Origin: CAZIVO01 sp964542765
Lineage (GTDB): Bacteria > Planctomycetota > UBA1135 > UBA2386
Direction of reading: 5' to 3'
Assembly (NCBI GenBank): GCA_964542765.1
Contig: CAZIVO010000086.1
Span: 1 to 16,240 of the forward strand
DNA length: 16,240 nt
The position numbers and the translations under genes were made by a program. Numbering within the stretch: position 1 is the first letter of the stretch; every line of letters starts with the position of its first letter. The notes under the pieces were generated by a model. It was given only the letters and a program-made list of their open reading frames with translations. It made no database searches and was not told the DNA's origin. This document shows, in pieces, positions 1-6,471 of this stretch.

Positions 1-485
1 CTCTGATCCGGGTCGGAATCGCCGACGAAGACTTCCCATTCCTTGGCCGTCACCTTGCCGTCACCATCATCATCGACGAAGCGCGAGAAGAACCGTCCCA
101 TGAGCATGGCCATCGGCATATTGCCACCTCCACCAGCACCGCGGCTGCCACGTCGGCTTTCGCCGCCACGTTGGCCTTCGCCGCCGCCAGCACCGCGACC
201 GCCACGCCGGCTTTCGCCGCCACGCTGGCCACTGCGACGTCCGCGCATGTCGCCGGCGGGGATGTCTGCAGCAGTGATCACGCCATCACCGTTCTGGTCG
301 AGATTCCGGAAGGATGACTCGCTGCGTCCATGTTCCTCAGCGGTGATCTTGCCGTCCTTGTTCTTGTCATACTTCTGCGAGAGGAACTTCCAGGCATCGG
401 GGGAACTTTCGCTCCGGGTTCCCTGCGAAGGCAATGTCGTTGCTACAGCGGCAACCGTGGTGAGGATGAGGATGATTCGGTTCAT
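1..485 (-). CDS. Secreted EF-hand calcium-binding protein, 3' end cut off by the window
   Basis: The first 161 residues are visible; the frame is still open at base 1. The start is ATG at 485-483, with a GGAG Shine-Dalgarno 7 nt upstream (493-496 on the plus strand). Residues 1-21 form a hydrophobic signal peptide (MNRIILILTTVAAVATTLPS), so the product is probably periplasmic or secreted. Three EF-hand loops are readable: DKNKDGKITAEE (40-51), DQNGDGVITAAD (63-74) and DDDGDGKVTAKE (138-149), each with Asp or Asn at loop positions 1, 3 and 5 and an acidic residue at 12. Between loops 2 and 3 lies a Gly/Arg-rich linker (about 81-121) made of two 18-residue repeats. Small secreted EF-hand proteins are common in Planctomycetota, but their partners are mostly unknown. 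A calcium-dependent structural or regulatory role is inference. Confidence 0.88.
   Translation of the reverse strand, partial: MNRIILILTTVAAVATTLPSQGTRSESSPDAWKFLSQKYDKNKDGKITAEEHGRSESSFRNLDQNGDGVITAADIPAGDMRGRRSGQRGGESRRGGRGAGGGEGQRGGESRRGSRGAGGGGNMPMAMLMGRFFSRFVDDDGDGKVTAKEWEVFVGDSDPDQ
123..230. repeat. Two tandem 54-bp repeats encoding a Gly/Arg-rich linker
   Basis: The stretch holds two near-identical 54-bp units, 177-230 and 123-176. On the minus strand they encode GQRGGESRRGGRGAGGGE and GQRGGESRRGSRGAGGGG, which differ at only two residues. The repeat is in frame with the EF-hand gene and separates its second and third calcium loops. Copy number could vary between strains by slippage or unequal recombination. 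Confidence 0.85.
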
Positions 486-806
486 GATCGGACTCCGTGT
501 TACAGCAGTATGGGTATTTACGTTGGCTCGTGCTTGGCGTCCTCCGCCCCAACTGCAACGAAAAGGTAATGGTCGCCCGATGGGTGTCCAGAGCCCTCCG
601 GCTCCAGATTGAAGCTATTTGGCCTCCCAGCTTATTTGTGAGGAGACTCAGGGGGCATGCTGGCTTTCGAGGTATGCGGATCTGGCCTGGGTGTGGCCGA
701 TATTGGCGGCTCGATTCGTCGTCGATGGTGGTGTGTTTTGCCGATCTCTGTTCGGGACGGGATCTGCTCGCTTGTTCCGTATGGGTTCGCTTACAGCGTT
801 CAGAAC

Positions 807-834
807 TTGCGTTCTCTGCCCATGCCTCTAGACT
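807..834 (+). promoter_or_regulatory. Possible sigma70-like promoter for infA
   Basis: TTGCGT at 807-812 and TAGACT at 829-834 are separated by 16 bp and match the -35 and -10 consensus at 3 and 4 of 6 positions. This would give a leader of about 60 nt before the TTG start of infA. Matches this weak arise often by chance. Confidence 0.2.
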
Positions 835-893
835 TCTCGCGCCACGGGCTCCGGACATTGCCGGAAGTCTCGAACATTTCACCATTACCGACC

Positions 894-897
894 GGAG
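894..897 (+). promoter_or_regulatory. Shine-Dalgarno supporting the TTG start of infA
   Basis: GGAG lies 5 nt upstream of the TTG at 903-905. It supports starting IF-1 at the TTG rather than at the in-frame ATG at 822. Confidence 0.6.
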
Positions 898-902
898 AAG
901 GA

Positions 903-1121
903 TTGGCCAAGGAAGAAGGAATCACGCTCGAAGGCGAGGTCGTCGAGGCTTTGCCGAATGCTCGATTCAAGGTCAAGATCGGTGAGGGGCATACGGTGCT
1001 CGCGCATGTCTCCGGCAAGATGCGCAAGTTCTACATTCGTATCCTCCCTGGCGACAAGGTCACGGTCGAGGTCTCGCCCTACGACTTGACTCGTGGGCGC
1101 ATCACATACCGGGAGCGCTAG
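903..1121 (+). CDS. infA: Translation initiation factor IF-1
   Basis: The product binds the A site of the 30S ribosomal subunit during initiation and works with IF-2 and IF-3. The 72-residue product has exactly the usual family length and is a single S1/OB-fold domain. Recognisable blocks are the N-terminal MAKEE, GEVVEALPNARFKV (11-24), HVSGKMRKFYIRIL (35-48), GDKVTVE (50-56) and SPYDLTRGRI (58-67). The start is TTG at 903: it gives the canonical MAKE N-terminus and has GGAG 5 nt upstream. An ATG at 822 would give a 27-residue extension absent from the family. The gene stands alone here, not in a ribosomal-protein operon. Its TAG stop overlaps the stop of the convergent rocD by 4 bp. Confidence 0.96.
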   Translation: MAKEEGITLEGEVVEALPNARFKVKIGEGHTVLAHVSGKMRKFYIRILPGDKVTVEVSPYDLTRGRITYRER

Positions 1122-2323
1122 TCCGACAGCGCCGCGGTGATCTGATCGATTGCGGTATCTAGATCTTCGCGCGCAATGGTCAGTGGCGGTGCCAGACGAA
1201 GGGTGTGGGTTTGCGTTTCCTTGCAGAGCAACCCTTGATCGCGCAAGGTTTCGGCGACGAGTCGTGCGCCGCCGGCGGATTCCTGCAGTTCGATTCCGAC
1301 CCACAGGCCGGCACCACGCAGTTGCTTGATCTTGGATGACGAGATTTCACCGAGTCGTAGCAGGAGATGCTGGCCGAGTTCTGCTGATCGTGCGGACAGA
1401 TTTTCATCGATCAGAACATCGATAGCGACGCTGGCGACGGCGCAGGCGATTGGATTGCCGCCGTAGGTCGAGCCATGGGAACCGGGTTCGAAGACTTGCA
1501 TGACCCGGTCATCTGCGAGGAAGGCGGAGACGGGGTAAACACCTCCGGACAGAGCCTTGCCGATCATGACGCCATCGGCGCGGACTCCATCGCGAGTATG
1601 CGCGAGCAGCGCACCCGCACGTCCGAGTCCAGACTGGATCTCGTCGCACAGCAAGAGTGCCTGGTGCTGGTCACATAGTTTGCGTAGTCCGGCGAGAAAG
1701 CCATCCGGAGGGATGACGACACCTGCTTCACCCTGAATGGGTTCGACCAGGACGCCGACCGTGTTCGGACCGAAAGCTGCCTCGGCGGCTCCGAGATCGC
1801 CGAAGGGAACGGACACGAATCCGGGTGCAAAGGGCCCATATTCATCGCGCGCGATCTGATCGGATGAGAAACCGACGATCGTGGTGGTGCGGCCGTGGAA
1901 ATTTCCGTCGAAGACAATGATTTCCGCGTGGTCGGCGGCGATGCCCTTCTCGCGGTATCCCCACCGTCGCCCTGCCTTGATCGCTGTCTCGACGGCTTCT
2001 GCCCCGGTGTTCATCATCAGGACCTTGTCGTAGCCCAGCAACTTCGAGAGCTTCGCACAAAAGGGTCCGAACTGATCGTTGTGGAAGGCGCGGGATGTCA
2101 GGCTCAACTGCCTTACTTGTTCGATGAGGGCTTCGACGATCCGTGGGTGATTGTGCCCCTGGTTGACGGCGGAGTAAGCCGACAGGAAGTCCATGTACTT
2201 CCTGCCGCCCACATCCCAGACCCAGATTCCTTCGGCGCGTGTCAGGACAACATCGAGGGGGTGGTAGTTGTGGGCGCTGTGGTCAGATTCGAGGCTGATG
2301 TAGGTGTTCGGATCCGTGGTCAT
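1118..2323 (-). CDS. rocD: Ornithine aminotransferase (ornithine--oxo-acid transaminase)
   Basis: This cytoplasmic PLP enzyme converts ornithine and 2-oxoglutarate to glutamate-5-semialdehyde and glutamate, linking arginine and ornithine breakdown to proline and glutamate. The 401-residue product is full length for class III aminotransferases. Family blocks seen are SAHNYHPLDVVL (16-27), FLSAYSAVNQGHNHP (46-60), MNTGAEAVETAIK (104-116), VEPIQGEAGVVIP (193-205), the cofactor-ring Asp227 in LLCDEIQSGLGRAG, the Schiff-base Lys256 in IGKALSGGVYPVSA, and HGSTYGGNP (283-291). The match to eukaryotic and Bacillus-type ornithine aminotransferases is closer than to acetylornithine (ArgD) enzymes, especially YSAVNQGH and SGGVYPVSA. 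ATG start at 2323; only a GGGG three bases upstream could serve as ribosome site. No arginase or proline gene is adjacent. Confidence 0.95.
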   Translation of the reverse strand: MTTDPNTYISLESDHSAHNYHPLDVVLTRAEGIWVWDVGGRKYMDFLSAYSAVNQGHNHPRIVEALIEQVRQLSLTSRAFHNDQFGPFCAKLSKLLGYDKVLMMNTGAEAVETAIKAGRRWGYREKGIAADHAEIIVFDGNFHGRTTTIVGFSSDQIARDEYGPFAPGFVSVPFGDLGAAEAAFGPNTVGVLVEPIQGEAGVVIPPDGFLAGLRKLCDQHQALLLCDEIQSGLGRAGALLAHTRDGVRADGVMIGKALSGGVYPVSAFLADDRVMQVFEPGSHGSTYGGNPIACAVASVAIDVLIDENLSARSAELGQHLLLRLGEISSSKIKQLRGAGLWVGIELQESAGGARLVAETLRDQGLLCKETQTHTLRLAPPLTIAREDLDTAIDQITAALSD

Positions 2324-2528
2324 CGGCCCCGGTGTTACAGCTTCCCGCCGATAAGTGTCGAGCGCAAAGTTGAGTTGCAGCTGGCTTTGTTCATCTTTGA
2401 ATCGTGCGGGGAACCCGAAATTCTATCATGCCGCAGTTTGGCGTCTTTCACCATCAGTCCTCGGCGCTTGCTTTGGTGAGTGTCGGAAGGTGGCTCCACG
2501 AGCGGATTCCAAGAGCTCCGCCGACACC
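2324..2528. other. Spacer between rocD and the DUF1501 gene
   Basis: It holds the upstream region of rocD, which is read away on the minus strand. The best -10-like box for rocD is TAGAAT on the minus strand (plus-strand 2420-2425), without a good -35 at normal spacing, so the promoter is not fixed. The far end carries an inverted repeat just after the DUF1501 stop. I see no credible gene here. Confidence 0.4.
2480..2527 (-). terminator. Inverted repeat after the DUF1501 stop, possible terminator
   Basis: GTGTCGG at 2480-2486 pairs perfectly with CCGACAC at 2521-2527, one base beyond the DUF1501 stop codon (2529-2531). A smaller CGGA/TCCG pair lies inside. The loop is long (34 nt) and no T-run follows on the minus strand, so a classical Rho-independent terminator is doubtful. 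It could instead protect the 3' end of the message. Confidence 0.25.
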
Positions 2529-3917
2529 CTATGCGAGGATCTCGTGGATCACCTTCCCGTGCACGTCGGTCAGGCGTCGGTCGCTGCCGTTGTGCCGAAC
2601 CGTGAGCTTTTCGTGGTCTATTCCGAGGAGCCACAGCATGGTTGCATGCACGTCATGGCAATAGGTAGGGTTCTCGATGGCTTTGTAGGACCACTCGTCG
2701 GTAGCGCCATAGCTGGTGCCGCCTTTGATGCCACCACCGGCGAGCCAGTTGGTGAATCCGAAGGGATTGTGGTCTCGCCCAAGGTTCCCCTGGCTGCACG
2801 GCATCCGACCAAATTCAGTGGTCCAATGGACGATCGTCTCGTCGAGAAGGCCTCGACGCTTGAGGTCGAAGATCAAGGCGGCAGTCGGTTGGTCCATGCT
2901 CGATGCCATGTCGAAATGATCCCTCTCGATGTTCTCGTGGCTATCCCAGTTCCGTCGCGGGTGGCCATTATCTGCGCCGCTCCAGAGTTGAACGAAGCGC
3001 ACGCCACGTTCGATCAGGCGCCGCGCGATCAGGCATCGGCGTCCAAACTCGGCGGTGACGGGATTGTTCAGGCCGTAGAGTTCTCTGGTTTCGCGAGGTT
3101 CGTCATCGATGTTCAGAGTGTTTGGAGCGTTCAGTTGTAGCTGTGCGGCGAGTTCGTAGGACCGAACTCTCGCATCCAGCCGAGAGTCGCCACGGCGGTC
3201 CGAGAGGTGTTGCTTGTTGAGTTCGCGGAGCAGGTGGCGCGTGTCTTTCTCGCCCTGTGCGGTGATGAAGTGGGCTGATTCAGGGGGAAAAAGATCGGCG
3301 ATCGGCGTCTGGCGATCGGGGCGAATCATCATCGCCTGATATTTGGCGGGCAGGAATCCTGCCGACCAGTTCTTGGGCCCCCCTGGAGCGAAGCCACGAG
3401 AGTCCGGCAAGACGACGAAGGTCGGCAGGTCGTCAGTCAAGGAGCCGAGCCCGTAGGAGACCCACGCGCCCATCGAGGGGAATCCCGGCAGCAGGAAGCC
3501 GGTGCTCTGCATGAAGGTTGCGAGCCCGTGAACATTGCTCTTTGTGACCATCGAGTGAATGAACGCGATGTCGTCGGCACAGCGGGCGATGTTCGGGACC
3601 AGATCACTGACCCACTTGCCGGATTGTCCGTGTTGGCGCCAGGCCCACGGGCTTTTCATGCAAGCGCCAGCCTGGCTCTGGAACAGTTCTACATCCTTTC
3701 CGGGGGCAAACTCCTTGCCGTGTTGCCGGATGAGTTCGGGCTTGTAGTCAAAGGTGTCAACCTGGCTTGCGGCTCCCGACATGAAGAGCTGGATGACGTT
3801 CTTGGCCTTGCCCTGATGACCGAGCGCTTGCGAGTGGTCTCGCTCGAGCATCCTGGCAAGGGCAATTCCGCCGAGGCCACCTCCCATGCGCGATAGAAAC
3901 TTTCTGCGGTCGATCAT
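2529..3917 (-). CDS. DUF1501 protein, Tat-exported
   Basis: This is a 462-residue member of the DUF1501 family, predicted to share the alkaline phosphatase/sulfatase-like fold; its biochemical role is not established. The N-terminus MIDRRKFLSRMGGGLGGIAL carries a twin-arginine signal, so it is probably exported folded. Family motifs are FMSGAASQVDTFDYKP (45-60), SMVTKSNVH (122-130), WDSHENI (324-330), TEFGRMP (367-373), GRDHNPFGF (380-388) and HDVHATMLWLLG (421-432); their His and Asp residues are the likely metal ligands. I chose ATG at 3917 because it places the Tat motif at the N-terminus; the frame extends 26 more codons upstream, but those overlap the preceding gene. Its start lies 4 nt after the DUF1553 stop, so translation is probably coupled. 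DUF1501 and DUF1553 proteins are typically encoded together in Planctomycetota. Confidence 0.93.
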   Translation of the reverse strand: MIDRRKFLSRMGGGLGGIALARMLERDHSQALGHQGKAKNVIQLFMSGAASQVDTFDYKPELIRQHGKEFAPGKDVELFQSQAGACMKSPWAWRQHGQSGKWVSDLVPNIARCADDIAFIHSMVTKSNVHGLATFMQSTGFLLPGFPSMGAWVSYGLGSLTDDLPTFVVLPDSRGFAPGGPKNWSAGFLPAKYQAMMIRPDRQTPIADLFPPESAHFITAQGEKDTRHLLRELNKQHLSDRRGDSRLDARVRSYELAAQLQLNAPNTLNIDDEPRETRELYGLNNPVTAEFGRRCLIARRLIERGVRFVQLWSGADNGHPRRNWDSHENIERDHFDMASSMDQPTAALIFDLKRRGLLDETIVHWTTEFGRMPCSQGNLGRDHNPFGFTNWLAGGGIKGGTSYGATDEWSYKAIENPTYCHDVHATMLWLLGIDHEKLTVRHNGSDRRLTDVHGKVIHEILA

Positions 3918-3921
3918 GGGG

Positions 3922-6288
3922 TCAGTCAACGAATATGAACTCGTTGAGGTTGAGGATAAGGCGGCACATGCTGGCGAATCCATGCTGTTGCGCATGCTCG
4001 ATGAGCCGGCGGGATTCCATGGCGTTTGGCCGTCGGTTCAGCGCCAGTTCGACGGCTTGTGCGACCCTTTTCCGTGGTTCCGAGGAAGCCTTTTCGATGC
4101 GGGCTGCGAAGTGCTCGGATTGCCGGACCATGAATGGGTTGTTGAGCAGTGTCAGCGCCTGCAAGGCAGTCAAGGTCGCGTGACGTTTGGGCGTGAGCAG
4201 AGAAGGATCTGCGCAGTCGAGAGTTTCCATGAAGGGGTCGGGCACACTCCGCACGATCAGGCGATAGATGCTCCTTCGCCGACCGGCCACGTCATCGGGG
4301 TCGAAATCCTGATACAGGAAATGTGGAGAGTGATCGTCGATGAGTCCGAACCACCTTGCGGAAGGGCCGCCCATTGAAGTGTCCAGCTGCCCGCTGATTG
4401 CGAGCACACTGTCGCGGACTGCCTCGGCTTCGAGGCGCCGTCGATTCATGCGCCACAGCAAGTTGTTACCGATATCTCCGCTTTCCTCGCGAGATCCTGG
4501 CCGACTGCTGGAGGCTTGGCGATAGGTGGCGCTGAGGAGGATCAGGCGGTGGAGTTGTTTGAGAGACCCTTTACCGTCGCGGAAGTTCCGGGCGAGCCAG
4601 TCGAGAAGCTTCGGATGGGTGGGTTTGTTACCCATCTTGCCGAAGTCGTTTGGTGTATCGACGAGGCCGCGGCCGAAGTGATGTTGCCAGACGCGGTTGA
4701 CGATGGACCGCCAGACGAGAGGGTTTTCGGGATCGGTCAGCCAGCGTGCGAAACTTGCGCGTCGCTGCCCTTCGTCGTTCATGGATTCGGTTGCGAAGTG
4801 ATGATCGAGGTGGGGTAAACAGGACAGGGCACCGGGGATGGCGGCGGGTCCCGGATTCAGCACATCGCCACGGTGGAGGATGTGAATGTCCCGTGGCGTC
4901 TTGGGCGGGGTGAAGTTTCCCTGGGGCGGAAAGTTCGTCGCGACGGCGTAGACCAGCTTGCTCCGAGCGATATGGGCGGACTCATCGGTCAGGTATTGTC
5001 GGCCCCAGGAACGTCCGGCTTCGATCGAGTCCGAAGAGGTCACCTTTGCGCCGGCGGCCAGATTTTTGGTTCCCGATCGGACGGCCAGTTCACCCAGTGC
5101 GAAGATCCAGTCTTCGGTACGTTGCCAGAGTTTTGTTGCCGTGATCCGGACGAAGCGTGCTTTGGCGCTGGGGCCCTCGAAGGCTTGTATCTCACTGCCG
5201 GGGTGGGGGTAGTTGCCGGAAGTTTGGTCCGTGACCGCCGTGAAAGAGGCGAAGTCCGGGTCGTCCGAGACGTCGATCCGAAAGCGTGGCGGGAAGCCGA
5301 ACCCTGGGCCCGGGTGGCCGCCATAGACCACGTGGGCGGGGAACAGCAGGATCTCGTCGATTCGGTGGCTAGCTCCCAGGTCGACCTGGACCCACTTTTC
5401 CATGTCGGCGCGGGGCATGATCTTGCTGTGCCATCCCAGGGTGCCGATGTCTTTCGAGATGAAAGCAGGACGCTGCTCGCTGGTATATGGGCGGTCAGCA
5501 CGTTCGACTCCCGCGAAGATGGCTTGCAGGCGATAGTAATCACGCTGCGGGATGGGATCGAACTTGTGGTCATGGCAACGAGCGCAGTGCACGGTGGTGC
5601 TCGCAAAGTTTGACATTGCGTTTGTCACCATGTCGTCGCGGTCGAGAGATCGTGCGATCTTCTTGTCGGCCGTGCCCTCGCGAAGTTCAACATGGCCGAC
5701 GAAGTCCCATGGACCAGCGGCGATGAAACCCAGCGCGATGGTCGCATCGGCATCATCCGGGTACAGGACATCACCGGCGATTTGTTCCTGTACAAACCGC
5801 GTGTAGCTCTTGTCTTTGTTCAGCGACGTTATGACCCAATCGCGGTATGGCCAGGCATGCGAGCGGATCTTGTCCTTGTCGTAACCATGGGTTTCGCCGT
5901 AGTGGATGGTATCGAGCCAGTGTCGCGCCCAGCGTTCTCCGTATCGTGGCGAGGCCAGCAGACGGTCGACCAGATTCTGGTAGGCACGGGGCGAGGTGTC
6001 GTTCAAGAAGGCGCGGGTTTCATCGGGTGTCGGCGGTAGACCATGCAGATCGAAGGTGAGTCGCCGGATCAAGCTGCGTCGATTGGCGGTTCCGGATGGC
6101 GTGAATCCGTGCTGCTGCAGGCGGGCGAGGATGAAGGCGTCGATGGGCGTGCGGACCCATGCCGAATCGGTGGCTGGCACCCTGGCTCTGGCCAGTGGTC
6201 GCAGTGACCACGGATCCTCAGGAGCTGGTTGCACCAGCAGCGCCACCATGGCGAGGTAGAAGGTCGGAAATGCCAGTTTTGCCTTCAT
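3922..6288 (-). CDS. Secreted DUF1549/DUF1553 cytochrome-like protein with an internal discoidin-like domain
   Basis: This 788-residue protein begins with a signal peptide (KLAFPTFYLAMVALLVQPA, about 4-22). The DUF1549 (PSCyt2) domain spans roughly 45-260, with WVRTPIDAFILARL, TFDLHGLPPT, SPRYGERWARHWLD and CARCHDHKFDPI; Cys235, Cys238 and His239 form one CxxCH heme-c-type motif. Residues about 283-405 look like an F5/8 type C (discoidin) carbohydrate-binding fold, with WVQVDLGASHRIDEILLFPA and ARFVRITATKLW. NLAAGAKVTSSDSIEAG (409-425) resembles the beginning of a further such region. DUF1553 follows from about 505, with RWLTDPENPLVWRSIVNRVW and HHFGRGLVDTPNDFG. The N-terminal planctomycete cytochrome C (PSCyt1) domain found in many relatives is absent. 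It is first in the operon with DUF1501. ATG at 6288 is the first start giving a signal peptide. An envelope role in polysaccharide or redox chemistry is inference. Confidence 0.93.
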   Translation of the reverse strand: MKAKLAFPTFYLAMVALLVQPAPEDPWSLRPLARARVPATDSAWVRTPIDAFILARLQQHGFTPSGTANRRSLIRRLTFDLHGLPPTPDETRAFLNDTSPRAYQNLVDRLLASPRYGERWARHWLDTIHYGETHGYDKDKIRSHAWPYRDWVITSLNKDKSYTRFVQEQIAGDVLYPDDADATIALGFIAAGPWDFVGHVELREGTADKKIARSLDRDDMVTNAMSNFASTTVHCARCHDHKFDPIPQRDYYRLQAIFAGVERADRPYTSEQRPAFISKDIGTLGWHSKIMPRADMEKWVQVDLGASHRIDEILLFPAHVVYGGHPGPGFGFPPRFRIDVSDDPDFASFTAVTDQTSGNYPHPGSEIQAFEGPSAKARFVRITATKLWQRTEDWIFALGELAVRSGTKNLAAGAKVTSSDSIEAGRSWGRQYLTDESAHIARSKLVYAVATNFPPQGNFTPPKTPRDIHILHRGDVLNPGPAAIPGALSCLPHLDHHFATESMNDEGQRRASFARWLTDPENPLVWRSIVNRVWQHHFGRGLVDTPNDFGKMGNKPTHPKLLDWLARNFRDGKGSLKQLHRLILLSATYRQASSSRPGSREESGDIGNNLLWRMNRRRLEAEAVRDSVLAISGQLDTSMGGPSARWFGLIDDHSPHFLYQDFDPDDVAGRRRSIYRLIVRSVPDPFMETLDCADPSLLTPKRHATLTALQALTLLNNPFMVRQSEHFAARIEKASSEPRKRVAQAVELALNRRPNAMESRRLIEHAQQHGFASMCRLILNLNEFIFVD

Positions 6289-6471
6289 CGCACCAAGACT
6301 AACGGATGCGGGCTTCCATTGCCTGCCGACCTGCGCAAGAGGGGTTCAGGGTCAGGAAGGCCCTTGCCTGGCCGGTTTGGCAGATCGATTTCCTCAGATG
6401 ATGACTCATGCTTGCGTTCTCGGGGGCCGTGCCAAGAATCGGAGCTTCACCGGTTCGGTGGAAAACCAAAG
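6289..6471. promoter_or_regulatory. Divergent promoter region of the DUF1553 and PQQ-like operons
   Basis: The 183-bp spacer separates two operons read in opposite directions, so it must carry both promoters or their leaders. I found no convincing -35/-10 pair or long palindrome. The open frame running through it into the PQQ-like gene gives an Arg/Gly/Ser-rich translation without family character and overlaps the DUF1553 start, so I treat it as non-coding. Confidence 0.4.

Larger units (their letters stand above)
486..902. other. Gene-free divergent spacer between the EF-hand gene and infA
   Basis: About 415 bp lie between two divergently read genes. Reading frames across it give low-complexity or Arg/Trp/Cys-rich translations that resemble no family I recognise, and I see no tRNA fold. 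It should carry the promoters of both genes. An ATG at 822 lies in frame with infA and would add 27 residues to its product, but family length argues against its use. The spacer is long compared with most others in this window, so a small RNA or long leader is possible but not shown. Confidence 0.5.

Noticed and set aside
50..232. Ala/Val-rich minus-strand frame of 60 codons
   Set aside because: It is a shifted reading of the Gly/Arg repeat in the EF-hand gene; the EF-hand frame has three calcium loops.
367..885. 172-codon minus-strand frame upstream of the EF-hand gene
   Set aside because: It overlaps the EF-hand gene in another frame, and the translation is Arg/Ser/His-rich with no motif.
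657..902. N-terminal extension of infA
   Set aside because: The IF-1 family has 72 residues and starts at MAKE; the upstream translation is low quality, and GGAG fits the TTG at 903.
1895..3140. Plus-strand open frames of 194 and 261 codons
   Set aside because: They run antisense to rocD and DUF1501 and show no family pattern.
4873..5613. 246-codon plus-strand open frame
   Set aside because: Antisense to the DUF1553 gene, where the heme motif and discoidin-like residues are conserved in the real frame.
6229..6471. 81-residue N-terminal extension of the PQQ-like gene
   Set aside because: It overlaps the start of the divergent DUF1553 gene and would hide the signal peptide.
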